From the NCBI RefSeq assembly GCF_006980705.1, contig NZ_SBHO01000001.1, positions 310,001 through 374,000 on the forward strand: 64,000 nt of DNA, in the 5' to 3' direction. Positions 1 through 8,897 of this stretch are shown here, piece after piece. The DNA comes from Tepidiphilus olei (GTDB taxonomy: Bacteria > Pseudomonadota > Gammaproteobacteria > Burkholderiales > Rhodocyclaceae). Position 1 is the stretch's first letter. Each line of letters starts with the position of its first letter. The notes beneath the pieces were generated by a model, which saw only the letters and a list, made by a program, of their open reading frames with translations, was not told the origin of the DNA and ran no database searches. Both the position numbers and the translations under genes were made by a program.

Positions 1-559
1 CCTTGCCGGCGGCTTTCATCGCCTTGGCGATCTCGTCGGCCAGCCCCTTGCCATAGGCGCTCTTGTCGTCGAGCACGGCGACTTTCTTGTCCTTGAATTT
101 GCTGGCGATCCATTGTCCGATCACCGAACCTTGCTGGTCGTCGCGCCCCATGATGCGGAAGATGTTTTTCAGGCCGCGTTCGGTCACCTGCGGGTTGGTC
201 GACACGGTGGCCATGAGGATGTCGGCATCGTTGTAGATGTCGGAGGCGGGGATGGTGGAGCTGGAGCACCAGTGGCCATGTACGAACTGCACTTTCTTGT
301 TCACGAGGGCGTTGGCCACGGCCACGGCCTGTTTGGGATCGCAGGCGTCGTCGCCGTATTCGAGTTTGATCTTCTGCCCGAGCACGCCGCCCTTGGCGTT
401 GATGTCGGCAGCGGCCGCTTCCGCCCCTTTCTTGATCTGGTCGCCGGCGGAGGCGTATTGGCCGGTGAAGGGACCGGCCACGCCCACCAGCCAGTCGGCA
501 TGGGCAAGAAGGGGCACGGTCAGACCGGCGGCGAGGACGAGGGTGCGCAAAGGGGTCAT
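1..559 (-). CDS. Branched-chain amino acid type ABC transporter substrate-binding protein (5' part only)
   Basis: Periplasmic ligand-binding protein of the LivK/LivJ type, feeding an inner-membrane ABC importer. The start codon at 559 follows a good AGGAGA ribosome site, and a Sec signal peptide (about 21 residues, ending LLAHA) precedes DWLVGVAGPFTGQYAS, the usual beginning of this family. Two cysteines (in DDACDP and GHWCSS) match the disulfide pair of LivK proteins. The gene runs off the left edge, so about 186 of the usual 370-400 residues are visible. It lies 99 bp downstream of putA on the same strand. The ligand cannot be named from the sequence; an amino acid is likely. Confidence 0.88.
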   Translation of the reverse strand, partial: MTPLRTLVLAAGLTVPLLAHADWLVGVAGPFTGQYASAGDQIKKGAEAAAADINAKGGVLGQKIKLEYGDDACDPKQAVAVANALVNKKVQFVHGHWCSSSTIPASDIYNDADILMATVSTNPQVTERGLKNIFRIMGRDDQQGSVIGQWIASKFKDKKVAVLDDKSAYGKGLADEIAKAMKAAGK

Positions 560-658
560 GGAGGTCTCCTTTTTTCTCGGTGTGGCAAAGGACGGGGCGA
601 GGACGCGGCGCACAGCATAGCGCGCGCCGCGGTGCTCGCCTATTGGGGTTTTCCCGCC

Positions 659-3600
659 TCAATCCTCCAGCGTCATGAGGCTCGCGTTCCCGCCCACGGC
701 GGCCGTGTTGATGCTGAGGCTGCGCTCGTGAATCAGCCGCTCGGCGCGGTAGGGTGGGGTGAGCAGGGGCACGATCGGCCCCGGTCGCTCGGCAAGCCGG
801 GTTCGCCACAGGACGGCGAGGGCGGCCTCGCCCGAGAAGAGCAGCAAGTCGATGGGTTCGGCGAGCAGATCTTCGCTCGAGCGGCAGCGTGCCTGCAAGG
901 ACTCGGGCAGACTCTGCCGGATGCGCTCGGTCTCCGGCGTTCGGGGGAGCACGAGGGGGGTATCGTTGGCAAACGCCGTCACGATCTGTTCGGCGTAGCC
1001 TTCGAGCGTGGTGGCGAAACCGCCGACGAGGCGACGCGGCAGGAATCGCAGGCGATTCTCCTCGCCGGTTGGACCGGGCAAGCGCAATTCCTTGCCGACG
1101 AGCGAGCGTTCGCGCCAAGCCTCGAGCGTCGTGAGCAGCCGCTGCTTGGCTTCCGGGCCGAAGAGCGCTTCGCCCTGCCTTTCCAACCAGTCACTCAGGG
1201 GGGCCAGATCGGGAGGCTCGTGCAAGAGCCGTGCCTGAGGAAAGCGCGGCTCGGGCGCGTGCGCGAGTAGCCGCAACAGGTAGAGCGGTCCTCCGGCTTT
1301 GGGGCCCGTGCCGGAGAGCCCTTCGCCGCCGAAGGGCTGCACGCCCACTGCGGCACCGATGATGGTGCGATTGACGTAGAGGTTGCCGACGTGGGCGCGT
1401 TGGGCGATGAATTCCACGGTGCCGTCGATGCGGCTGTGGATGCCCATCGTCAGCCCGTAGCCCGTGGCATCGATCTCCTCGAGCAGAGTGTCGAGCGCCT
1501 CGGCACGAAAACGTTTCACGTGCAGGATGGGGCCGAAACGTTCACCTCCGATGGATTCGATGCGGTCGATCTCGATCACGGTGGGGGCGACGAAGGTGCC
1601 GGTGGCGCATCCTGCCGGCGGAGGATCCAGCCGATGGACGCGATGACCGGCACGCGCCATGCGTTCGACGTGCGCTTCGAGGGCGGCTTGGGCTTCGGCA
1701 TCGATCACGGGGCCGACGTCGGTGCGCAGATCTCGCGGATCGCCCAAACGCAGCTCGCGCAGGGCACCGAGCAGCATGGTCAGGGTCTTGTCGGCAATCT
1801 CCTCTTGTAGACAGAGGACGCGCAGGGCCGAACAGCGTTGTCCGGCCGAGTCGAAAGCGGAAGTGATCGCGTCGGCCACCACCTGCTCGGTGAGGGCGCT
1901 CGAGTCGACGATCATCGCATTGAGCCCGCCGGTCTCGGCGATGAGCGGGACTTCCTCCTCACGTGCGGCCAGCGTGCGCTGGAGCAAACGCGCCACGGCG
2001 GTGGAGCCGGTAAACATCACCCCCCGCACGCGGGGATCGGCCACTAGTCGCGCCCCTACCGTCTCGCCGCGACCGGGCAGGAGTTGCAGCGCTTCGCCGG
2101 GGATGCCCGCTTCGTGCAGCAGCCGCACGGCCTCGAAGGCGGTGAGCGGCGTTTGTTCGGCCGGTTTGGCGAGCACGGCATTGCCTGCCGCAAGTGCCGC
2201 CGCGATCTGGCCGACGAAGATCGACAAAGGGAAATTCCACGGGCTGATGCACACCACGGGCCCCAAGGGTTGGAGCTCGGGCGCGTCGGTGGCGAGGCGA
2301 CGGATCTCGGCGGCGTAATAGCGGCAGAAATCGACCGCCTCGCGGATCTCACCCACGGCATTGGCCCAAGTCTTGCCGGCCTCGCGCACGATGAGGGCAA
2401 GCAGCGCATCGGTATGGGCTTCGAGGGCATCGGCCGCCGCCTCGAGTCGTCGGGCACGCTCCGGCGGGGGAGTCGCACCCCAGCGGGCACGAACGGCGAT
2501 CTCCAAGGCCGCTTCGATCGTCGAATCGTCAGCCTCGATCGCCTCGCCGAGTACGTCGGCGGCATCGGCCGGATTGCGGCAGGGCAGACGGAAGGTGCCC
2601 TCGCCCGCCGCTCCTGCGACGAGCGGGCTCGCGGTACGTCGGATCGTCTTGTCGGCGGCGATGCGCGCCGCGAGCCGGCGCTGGGTGGGGCGATCGGCGA
2701 GATCCAGTCCCAGCGAATTGCGTCGCTGCGGCGCGAAGAGCTCGGGCGGCACGGGGATGTTGGGGTGGGGCGCACCGCCCAGCGCCCGGGCGCGCGCCAC
2801 CGGGTCGGCGATCAGGGTCTCCAGGGGCACGTCGGCGGCGATGCGGTTGACGAAACTGGTGTTGGCGCCGTTTTCCAGCAGGCGGCGCACGAGGTAGGGG
2901 AGCAGCGTCTCGTGGCTGCCCACTGGCGCATAGATGCGTACCTGTCGGTGCCGCTCGGGGTGCCCGACGAGCGACTCGTAGAGCGGCTCGCCCATGCCGT
3001 GCAGGCATTGGAATTCATAATCGCCCGGCTGCCAGCGCTCGCCGGCCAGGTGAAAGACCGCCGCGAGCGTATGGGCGTTGTGCGTGGCGAATTGGGGATA
3101 GATCACGTCGCGCGCGGCGAGCAGCCGTTTGGCGCAGGCGAGATAGGAGACGTCGGTGTAGACCTTGCGCGTATAGACGGGATAGCCCGTGAGTCCGTCG
3201 ACCTGGGCGCGTTTGATCTCGCTGTCCCAGTAGGCGCCCTTGACGAGACGGATCATCAGCCGGCGCTCGCGCGCCCGCGCCCGGGCCACTACCCAGTCGA
3301 TGACGAAAGGCGCGCGTTTCTGGTACGCCTGCACGACGAATCCGAGCCCTTGCCAGCCGGCGAGCTCGGGATCGGCGAGCGCCGCATCCAGCAGGTCGAG
3401 CGAGAGTTCGAGCCGGTCGGCTTCCTCGGCGTCGATGTTGAGTCCAATGTCGTAGCGCTTGGCGAGGCGGCACAGCTGCAGCAGGCGCGGCAGCAGCTCG
3501 GCGAGCACGCGGTCGGGCTGCGACCAGTGATAGCGCGGGTGCAGGGCGCTCAGCTTCACCGAGATGCCGTTGCCGTCGACCACGCCGCGTCCGGCATCGC

Positions 3601-4300
3601 GCCGGCCGATGGCGTGGATGGCGTGTTCGTAATCGGCCAGATAACGCGCTGCGTCCTGCGCCGTCATCGCCGCCTCGCCCAGCATGTCGAAGGAGTAACG
3701 GAATCCTTTCTGTTCGAGCGGTTGCACGCGCTCGAGCGCTTCTTCGATCGTGCGGCCGGTGACGAAGGTTTCACCCAGCAGGCGCATGGCCACGTCCAGC
3801 CCCTTGCGCACCAGCGGCTCGCCGCCGCGCGCGAGCAGGCGCGTGAGCGCGGAGGAAAGCGCCTTTTCCTCGGCAAGGGAGACGAGCTTGCCGGTGACGA
3901 CCAGGCCCCAGGCGGCGGCATTGACGAAGATCGAGCGGCTGCGGCCCAGATGCTCGCGCCACTGGCCGCGCGCGAGCTTGTCGCGGATGAGGGCATCGCG
4001 CGTGGCGGCGTCCGGGATGCGCAGCAGCGCCTCGGCAAGGCACATGAGCGCCACGCCTTCGCGGCTGGAGAGGCTGAATTCGGCCATCAGCGCGGCCACG
4101 CCGCCCTGCTTGCGCTGGCGCTCGCGCAACGCCCGGGCGAGCGCCGCGGCCAAACCTTCGATGCGCGGCGAGAGTTCGGCAGGCAAGGTGGCCTCGTCGA
4201 TTCGGGTCGGTACACAGTCCGGCTCGGGTGGCCGGGTGGCAAGCGCGATGATGTCGCGCCGGGGGTCCGCGGGGGCCGCGGACGGGGGAGTGAAGCTCAT
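659..4300 (-). CDS. putA: Bifunctional proline dehydrogenase / L-glutamate gamma-semialdehyde dehydrogenase PutA
   Basis: Oxidises proline to glutamate in two linked reactions: an FAD barrel passes electrons to the membrane quinone pool and an NAD-dependent aldehyde dehydrogenase finishes the job. The start ATG at 4300 gives 1213 aa. The barrel motifs NIDAEEADR (about residue 287) and RLVKGAYWDSEIKRAQ (about 355) are present. The dehydrogenase half shows CISPWNFPLSIF and the catalytic cysteine in GQRCSALR (about 820). There is no N-terminal ribbon-helix-helix domain, so it should not repress its own gene. The length beyond 1000 aa indicates the C-terminal ALDH-superfamily-like domain of type B PutA. 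The reading frame stays open upstream to 4951, but that part overlaps gluQ and lacks PutA similarity. Confidence 0.96.
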   Translation of the reverse strand: MSFTPPSAAPADPRRDIIALATRPPEPDCVPTRIDEATLPAELSPRIEGLAAALARALRERQRKQGGVAALMAEFSLSSREGVALMCLAEALLRIPDAATRDALIRDKLARGQWREHLGRSRSIFVNAAAWGLVVTGKLVSLAEEKALSSALTRLLARGGEPLVRKGLDVAMRLLGETFVTGRTIEEALERVQPLEQKGFRYSFDMLGEAAMTAQDAARYLADYEHAIHAIGRRDAGRGVVDGNGISVKLSALHPRYHWSQPDRVLAELLPRLLQLCRLAKRYDIGLNIDAEEADRLELSLDLLDAALADPELAGWQGLGFVVQAYQKRAPFVIDWVVARARARERRLMIRLVKGAYWDSEIKRAQVDGLTGYPVYTRKVYTDVSYLACAKRLLAARDVIYPQFATHNAHTLAAVFHLAGERWQPGDYEFQCLHGMGEPLYESLVGHPERHRQVRIYAPVGSHETLLPYLVRRLLENGANTSFVNRIAADVPLETLIADPVARARALGGAPHPNIPVPPELFAPQRRNSLGLDLADRPTQRRLAARIAADKTIRRTASPLVAGAAGEGTFRLPCRNPADAADVLGEAIEADDSTIEAALEIAVRARWGATPPPERARRLEAAADALEAHTDALLALIVREAGKTWANAVGEIREAVDFCRYYAAEIRRLATDAPELQPLGPVVCISPWNFPLSIFVGQIAAALAAGNAVLAKPAEQTPLTAFEAVRLLHEAGIPGEALQLLPGRGETVGARLVADPRVRGVMFTGSTAVARLLQRTLAAREEEVPLIAETGGLNAMIVDSSALTEQVVADAITSAFDSAGQRCSALRVLCLQEEIADKTLTMLLGALRELRLGDPRDLRTDVGPVIDAEAQAALEAHVERMARAGHRVHRLDPPPAGCATGTFVAPTVIEIDRIESIGGERFGPILHVKRFRAEALDTLLEEIDATGYGLTMGIHSRIDGTVEFIAQRAHVGNLYVNRTIIGAAVGVQPFGGEGLSGTGPKAGGPLYLLRLLAHAPEPRFPQARLLHEPPDLAPLSDWLERQGEALFGPEAKQRLLTTLEAWRERSLVGKELRLPGPTGEENRLRFLPRRLVGGFATTLEGYAEQIVTAFANDTPLVLPRTPETERIRQSLPESLQARCRSSEDLLAEPIDLLLFSGEAALAVLWRTRLAERPGPIVPLLTPPYRAERLIHERSLSINTAAVGGNASLMTLED

Positions 4301-4332
4301 GGCGTCTCCCGCAGGATCAAGGGGTGCGCCGA

Positions 4333-5250
4333 TTATAAAGTATCTGGATGGTAGTATTGGCGGATCGCGGGCACCTTGCCGATGTCCCAGTGCGCCACCG
4401 CCCAGGCGAGGAGTTCGGCAGGCGGGGCGCCGCGCAGTTCCGCCGGCGGCGCATGGCCGAGAAAGTCGAGCGCCTGTGCGATGCGCGCGCTCGCCTCGGC
4501 GGCCTCTAACGGGCGGGCGAGCGTCTGCTTCGAGAGTTTGTCGCCGCGCGCGTCGACGGCCACCGGCAGATGCGCGTAGCGCGGCACGGGCAGCCCCAGC
4601 GCGCGGTGCAGGGCGATTTGGCGCGCGGTGGAGCCGAGCAGGTCGGCGCCGCGCACCACGTTGGTCACGCCGCCGAGCGCATCGTCGATCACCACCGCGA
4701 GCTGGTAGGCGAAAACGCCGTCGGCGCGCTTGACGACGAAGTCGCCCACCTCGCGCGGCAGATCCTCGGCGACGCGCCCCTGGATACGATCGTCGAAGCT
4801 CACGCAGCCCTCGGCGCGGAAACGCCATGCTCGCGCCGCTTTGCCCGGCGGCAACCCCTCGCGGCAGGTACCGGGGTAGAGCGTGCTGCCGTCGATCGCC
4901 CGCGGCGCCTCGGCGAGGTCCTTGCGGCTGCAGCCGCAGGGATAGATCCACCCCTTGTCGTGCAGCCTCGTGAACGCGGCCTCGTACTGCGCCAGATTTC
5001 GGCTCTGGTAGGCGACTTCGCCGTCCCAGGCAAAACCGTAGGCTTCGAGCGTGCGCAGAATATCGGCGTCCATCCCGGGGACGACGCGCGCCGCGTCGAG
5101 ATCGTCGATGCGCACGAGCCAGCGCCCGCCGAGCGATCTTGCATCACAATGGCTCGCGAGTGCCGCCAGCAGCGAGCCGAAATGCAGCCGCCCGGTGGGG
5201 GAAGGGGCGAATCGGCCGACGACGGATGCAGGGGCGACAGGGTTTGCCAT
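4333..5250 (-). CDS. gluQ: Glutamyl-Q tRNA(Asp) synthetase
   Basis: Attaches glutamate to the queuosine base in the tRNA-Asp anticodon. It is a truncated class I glutamyl-tRNA synthetase without an anticodon-binding domain; 305 aa is the usual length. The HIGH-like motif is HFGS after RFAPSPTG, the KMSKS-like motif is KLSKQ, and the zinc knuckle is visible as YPCGC...YPGTC. ATG at 5250 was preferred over the upstream in-frame start at 5349 because the latter would overlap the divergent hydrolase gene. A queuosine-pathway gene, queF, also lies in this window at 46.8 kb. Confidence 0.94.
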   Translation of the reverse strand: MANPVAPASVVGRFAPSPTGRLHFGSLLAALASHCDARSLGGRWLVRIDDLDAARVVPGMDADILRTLEAYGFAWDGEVAYQSRNLAQYEAAFTRLHDKGWIYPCGCSRKDLAEAPRAIDGSTLYPGTCREGLPPGKAARAWRFRAEGCVSFDDRIQGRVAEDLPREVGDFVVKRADGVFAYQLAVVIDDALGGVTNVVRGADLLGSTARQIALHRALGLPVPRYAHLPVAVDARGDKLSKQTLARPLEAAEASARIAQALDFLGHAPPAELRGAPPAELLAWAVAHWDIGKVPAIRQYYHPDTL

Positions 5251-5316
5251 GCGGTCTGGCAACGAGAGTGAAAAAATGGCAGGCCCCATCCTACTACGGA
5301 CCAAAGGAGACGAAAC

Positions 5317-6228
5317 ATGGAGAAACCCGTTGCATACCGGTCGCGACACACGCCGCGCATCCGGCAGTTGCCGCTGCGGGGTCTGGAATCGTGCGTGCGC
5401 GAATGGGGGCCGGAAGCAGGGCTACCCGTGTTCCTTTTGCACGGCTGGATGGACAGCGGCGCCACCTGGCAGTTCGTGGTCGATGTGCTGCTCGATCAGG
5501 CGCTACCCTACCGCCTGGTCGCCCCCGACTGGCGCGGTTTCGGCGATAGCGCCTGGTGTGCCCACGGATACTGGTTTCCGGACTATCTGGCGGATCTGGA
5601 GGCGCTGCTCGATGTGCTCGCGCCCGGGAAAGACGTGGTGCTGGTCGGACACAGCATGGGGGGCAATGTCGCCGGGCTCTATGCCGGCATTCGCCCGGAA
5701 CGCGTGCGCGCGCTCGCCCTGCTGGAAGGCTTTGGTCTGCCGAAACATCGCCCCGAAGAAGCACCGCAGCGTTATTGCAGCTGGCTCGACCAGCTCGCAG
5801 CGCCGCCCACCTTGAACGCCCCGGAATCGATCGAGGAATTCGCACAGCGCCTGTGCCGGCGGCACCCTCGTCTGCCGCTCGATCGGGCGCGCTTCGTGGC
5901 GGCCTCCTGGCTGCGGCAAACGCCGGAGGGGCGACTTGCTTTTCGCGCCGATCCGCGGCACAAGATCCTCAATCCCATCCCCTATCGTCTGGAGGAAGCC
6001 AAGTCCTGCTGGCGCGCCGTCACCGCGCCTTGCCTGTGGCTATGGGGCGAAGAATCGGAATTCCCTCGTCGGCTCGCTGCCGACTGGGAGGAGCGCAAGG
6101 CGTGTTTTCGCCACTGGGAGGGACGGTCGATCGCCGAAGCGGGACACATGATGCACCACGAACAGCCGCAGGCCGTGGCGCAGGCGCTGGGGGAGTTCAT
6201 CGCTCGGACGGTGCGCATTCCGGGCTGA
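5317..6228 (+). CDS. Alpha/beta hydrolase
   Basis: A 303-aa serine hydrolase of the alpha/beta fold. The oxyanion region is LLHGWMDSGATW, the nucleophile elbow is GHSMGG (serine about residue 113), and the C-terminal catalytic histidine lies in EAGHMMHHEQP. The gene is divergent from gluQ with 66 bp between the starts, and a purine-rich AAAGGAGA site precedes the ATG. No signal peptide is seen, so it is cytoplasmic. The substrate is unknown; it is not part of the phenol pathway and is unlike the ring-fission hydrolase DmpD elsewhere in the window. Confidence 0.85.
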   Translation: MEKPVAYRSRHTPRIRQLPLRGLESCVREWGPEAGLPVFLLHGWMDSGATWQFVVDVLLDQALPYRLVAPDWRGFGDSAWCAHGYWFPDYLADLEALLDVLAPGKDVVLVGHSMGGNVAGLYAGIRPERVRALALLEGFGLPKHRPEEAPQRYCSWLDQLAAPPTLNAPESIEEFAQRLCRRHPRLPLDRARFVAASWLRQTPEGRLAFRADPRHKILNPIPYRLEEAKSCWRAVTAPCLWLWGEESEFPRRLAADWEERKACFRHWEGRSIAEAGHMMHHEQPQAVAQALGEFIARTVRIPG

Positions 6229-6241
6229 CGCCCTCGGCGGT

Positions 6242-6823
6242 TCAGTCGATCACTTCCCAGCGACCTTCACCCACGGCGCAGGCCTTGCCGCGGACTTTCT
6301 CCTTGCGCCCGTCGCGGGTGATCACCGTCTCGTAATGACGGCACTTGCGCCCATCGCGGACGAATTCATCCAGCGGGGTGACGGCATAGGTGACGCCATA
6401 AGGAGTACGCCAGCTCACGGTCTGTCCCCGTTTGCCGAGCTCCAGCGTGTGTCCGAAACAGGCCCGATCCTCTTCGTCCATCTGGCGTCCCAGTTCGGCG
6501 CCGAGCACGGCCCCGAGTACGCTGCCGAGGATGATCGCCACCACCCGACCGCTACCATCGCCGATTTGGCTACCCACGGCGGCGCCGGCCATTCCGCCAA
6601 GCGCGGCACCGAGCGCCTCGCGATTGCAGCGGCCGGCGTAGATGCCGAAATCGTTGCCCCATTTCTTCCCCGAGTACCCCAGATAGAGCGGGTCGTGCTG
6701 CTTGCGCCAGCCGTGGGCCGGGGCCCAGGGGGGAGGGTCGGCGAGCACGGGGGCCGGCAGTGCAGAGGAGAGGAAGGTGGCTACGGCGGCAATCAGGATG
6801 CCGCGTGAAAGAGGACGTCCCAT
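6242..6823 (-). CDS. Glycine-zipper (2TM domain) envelope protein
   Basis: A 193-aa exported protein. A signal peptide (MGRPLSRGILIAAVATFLSS..., cleavage near VLA-DPP) is followed by a basic, aromatic stretch. A glycine zipper follows (ALGAALGGMAGAAVGSQIGDGSGR...AIILGSVLGAVLGAELG) of the kind found in SlyB/Rickettsia 17-kDa antigen-like proteins. The C-terminal half carries paired cysteines (CFGHT, KCRHYET, KACAVGEG). There is no lipobox cysteine, so it is probably periplasmic or outer-membrane associated but not a lipoprotein. Its function is unknown. It forms the left flank of the phenol island. Confidence 0.75.
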   Translation of the reverse strand: MGRPLSRGILIAAVATFLSSALPAPVLADPPPWAPAHGWRKQHDPLYLGYSGKKWGNDFGIYAGRCNREALGAALGGMAGAAVGSQIGDGSGRVVAIILGSVLGAVLGAELGRQMDEEDRACFGHTLELGKRGQTVSWRTPYGVTYAVTPLDEFVRDGRKCRHYETVITRDGRKEKVRGKACAVGEGRWEVID

Positions 6824-6863
6824 CGAAATACTCCAGGATGCCGTACCGAACGATGCGGGATTA

Positions 6864-8543
6864 TCACACGTCGTCGGCCGCGGTGCTTTCTTTTTTCAAG
6901 CGGTAACTCAGTTGCGGCCGGGTCAGACCGAGCAGGCGCGCTGCCGCCGAGAGATTGCCTTTGGCGCGTTCCACCGCCCGCTGCAATACCAGGCGTTCGA
7001 AGGATGCGAGGGGAATCCCCCGTTCGATCAGTGTGTCGGCGAGGGCGGCGTGCGTTTCCCCGGTGTTTTCTTCCAGACCTCCGCTCACGCCAAGCACGTG
7101 GGCGGGCGGTCCTTCAGTGCCTTTGCCGACGAAGAGATGCTCTATTTCAATGATGCCATGGTTCGGTGCGAGGATCACGCCGCGTTCGATCATGTTCTCC
7201 AGTTCGCGCACGTTGCCCGGCCAGCGGTACGCCTTGAGTGCCAGCATGGCCTTGTCGCTGATGCCGGCAATCTTCTTGCCATGCAAACTCTGGAAACGCT
7301 CGATCATCGCTTCCACGAGGAGGGGAATGTCGGAGATGCGCTCGCGCAGCGGCGGGATATGGATCGGATAGACGTTGAGCCGATAGAAGAGATCACGGCG
7401 AAAACGCCCTGATTCGACGGCCTGCTGCAAGTCGACGTTGGTGGCGGCCACCAGCCGGACGTTGATCTTGCGTACCTGCTCGCCGCCGAGCCGCTCGATT
7501 TCCCCTTCTTGCAGCACCCGTAGGAGCTTCGCCTGGGCCGAGAGCGAGAGCTCCCCAACCTCGTCGAGAAAGAGCGTGCCGCCATCGGCCCGTTCGAATT
7601 TGCCGGCACGTGGGGCGTGGGCGCCCGTGAAGGCGCCACGCTCGACGCCAAAGAGCTCGGATTCGAGCAGTTCTTCCGGAATGGCCGCGCAGTTGACGGC
7701 AACGAAAGGCCCGTTCTTGCGGGGGCTGAGCTCATGCAGCGTACGCGCGAAGCGTTCTTTGCCCACGCCGGTTTCGCCCAGCAGCAAAACGGTCACCTGC
7801 GTGGACGCGGCCCGGGCCACGAGATCGTAGGCACGCAGGAACGCGGCAGAGGTACCGATGAGATCGGGCACGCGGCGCGGTTCGGCCAGGGTATTGCGCA
7901 TCGCCTCGATCTCTTCACGCAGTTCCAGCAAACGGCCAACGATGGGGTCTTCTTCGAAAAAATGGATCAGCTCCGGAGCGTCTTCCCATTTTTCCGCCGG
8001 TTTGCCCACGATGTGGCAGTGTTCGTGCCCCATCGCCGCGCAGGCGGTTTCCCGGAACAGGATGAAGCGGTTCATGAATGCGGAGGTGTAGCCGGAAGCG
8101 TAACCGATCATCATCCAGCAGGCCGGCTCCTCGCTCGCGCCGAAGACCTGCAGGTGAGCCTCTGCCTCCCAGGAATGAACCCAGGCGAATTCGCCATGGA
8201 ACGTATCGGCCTCGAGCTCGATCTTGAGGGGGATGACGCCGGCGCTGCCTTCGAGCATGTGGAGCTGGGGGCCGACGACGAAGGCATCCCTTAGCGTGCT
8301 GTGCGGTCGTGTCTTCTTGGCGAGTTCCGCATCGCGCATGCCCGAGACGAACCCCATTCGCGTCAGTAGCCTGCGTGCCTGAAGCTTGCCCACCGAAGTA
8401 ACCAGCTCCTTGCGCAGGGCGGCGAGCGCCCCGACGTGCAGCAACAGCATGCGGTGCTCGCCGAGCCAAATCAAGCCGTCTTCGGGCAGGAAACGCAGCA
8501 GGCTGCGCAGATCGGAGCCTTCCGGGTACTGAATCACTGTCAT
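6864..8543 (-). CDS. dmpR: DmpR/XylR-type sigma54-dependent phenol-responsive activator
   Basis: Activates the divergent phenol hydroxylase promoter when phenol binds its N-terminal domain. The ATG at 8543, right after GGAGGAGAA, gives 559 aa, close to the 563 aa of DmpR; an in-frame upstream start at 8609 has no comparable site. The sensor domain has C142, E165, C168 and C176 with exactly the spacing of the zinc site of MopR (C155, E178, C181, C189). H95 and W121 are candidates for the phenol-contacting pair. A B-linker leads to the AAA+ domain with Walker A GETGVGKE, the sigma54-contacting GAFTGA loop and Walker B GGTLFLDEVGE. A Fis-type helix-turn-helix (NLSAAARLLGLTRPQLSYRL) ends the protein. 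Confidence 0.95.
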   Translation of the reverse strand: MTVIQYPEGSDLRSLLRFLPEDGLIWLGEHRMLLLHVGALAALRKELVTSVGKLQARRLLTRMGFVSGMRDAELAKKTRPHSTLRDAFVVGPQLHMLEGSAGVIPLKIELEADTFHGEFAWVHSWEAEAHLQVFGASEEPACWMMIGYASGYTSAFMNRFILFRETACAAMGHEHCHIVGKPAEKWEDAPELIHFFEEDPIVGRLLELREEIEAMRNTLAEPRRVPDLIGTSAAFLRAYDLVARAASTQVTVLLLGETGVGKERFARTLHELSPRKNGPFVAVNCAAIPEELLESELFGVERGAFTGAHAPRAGKFERADGGTLFLDEVGELSLSAQAKLLRVLQEGEIERLGGEQVRKINVRLVAATNVDLQQAVESGRFRRDLFYRLNVYPIHIPPLRERISDIPLLVEAMIERFQSLHGKKIAGISDKAMLALKAYRWPGNVRELENMIERGVILAPNHGIIEIEHLFVGKGTEGPPAHVLGVSGGLEENTGETHAALADTLIERGIPLASFERLVLQRAVERAKGNLSAAARLLGLTRPQLSYRLKKESTAADDV

Positions 8544-8748
8544 TTCTCCTCCCCCGTGTGATCGGCGTCTGCGCGCCGTGAATTCCCGGAACGTTCGACG
8601 AAGCGACACACCGGATGGTTCTTGCTTGTCCCGTCGCGCCGGTTCTTCGAGCGATCCGTTTATTGATGATACAGGCTCTTCCGGGAGATTTTCGGGGAGG
8701 CGGCGGATCGTCCGCCCCGGAGTTCACGCTGCAGTGCAATAAATTCTG

Positions 8749-8764
8749 TGTATCAAATAATAAA
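8749..8764. promoter_or_regulatory. Distal DmpR-type upstream activating site
   Basis: TGTATCAAATAATAAA matches the proximal site at 12 of 16 positions and sits exactly 30 bp (about three helical turns) upstream of it. Paired sites with this spacing are the known arrangement for XylR/DmpR oligomer assembly. The second half of the palindrome is degenerate, so binding may depend on cooperation with the proximal site. Confidence 0.6.
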
Positions 8765-8778
8765 GTCTATTGGTCTTT

Positions 8779-8794
8779 TTGATCAAATGATCAA
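8779..8794. promoter_or_regulatory. Proximal DmpR-type upstream activating site
   Basis: TTGATCAAATGATCAA differs by one base from the TTGATCAATTGATCAA site known for DmpR on the Pseudomonas CF600 Po promoter. It is almost fully palindromic. Its centre lies about 88 bp upstream of the predicted transcription start, closer than at Po (sites around -120 to -170). Confidence 0.82.
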
Positions 8795-8847
8795 CTGCAT
8801 AGTGACAAAAATCTCGAGAACACGTGTTTTTGCAGGAGATTATTTGT

Positions 8848-8863
8848 TGGCACGAGATTTGCT
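8848..8863 (+). promoter_or_regulatory. Sigma54 (-24/-12) promoter of the phenol hydroxylase operon
   Basis: TGGCAC-N5-TTGCT is a perfect match to the sigma54 consensus TGGCAC-N5-TTGCW, preceded by a further T as in natural promoters. Transcription should begin near 8874, leaving a leader of about 24 nt before the dmpK ATG at 8898. Position and orientation agree with activation by the divergent dmpR product. Confidence 0.9.
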
Positions 8864-8897
8864 AATGATTGATGGCCAACATGAGCGGAGTCATGGC

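Larger units (their letters stand above)
8544..8897. promoter_or_regulatory. Divergent control region between dmpR and dmpK
   Basis: This 354-bp gap holds no gene. Its right part (about 8740-8870) is AT-rich against the GC-rich background and contains two activator sites and a -24/-12 promoter, described separately. The left part should hold the dmpR promoter, but I could not pick a convincing -35/-10 pair on the minus strand. The AT-rich stretch 8795-8845 between the activator sites and the promoter is where an IHF-type DNA bend would be expected; I did not find a clear consensus. Confidence 0.7.

Noticed and set aside
603-631. Terminator after putA (CGCGGCGC/GCGCCGCG stem)
   Set aside because: No T-run follows on the putA strand; in such GC-rich sequence a stem of this kind can occur by chance.
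2084-4354. Long plus-strand open frame opposite putA
   Set aside because: It mirrors the high-GC codon pattern of putA, has no recognisable domain and no ribosome site; treated as a shadow. The same holds for the long antisense frames at 9889-11535, 19337-20989, 32434-33978, 44009-45469 and 58029-59615.
659-4951. A 1430-residue open frame extending PutA upstream
   Set aside because: The extra 217 residues overlap gluQ in antisense and have no PutA similarity; ATG 4300 gives a normal PutA start.
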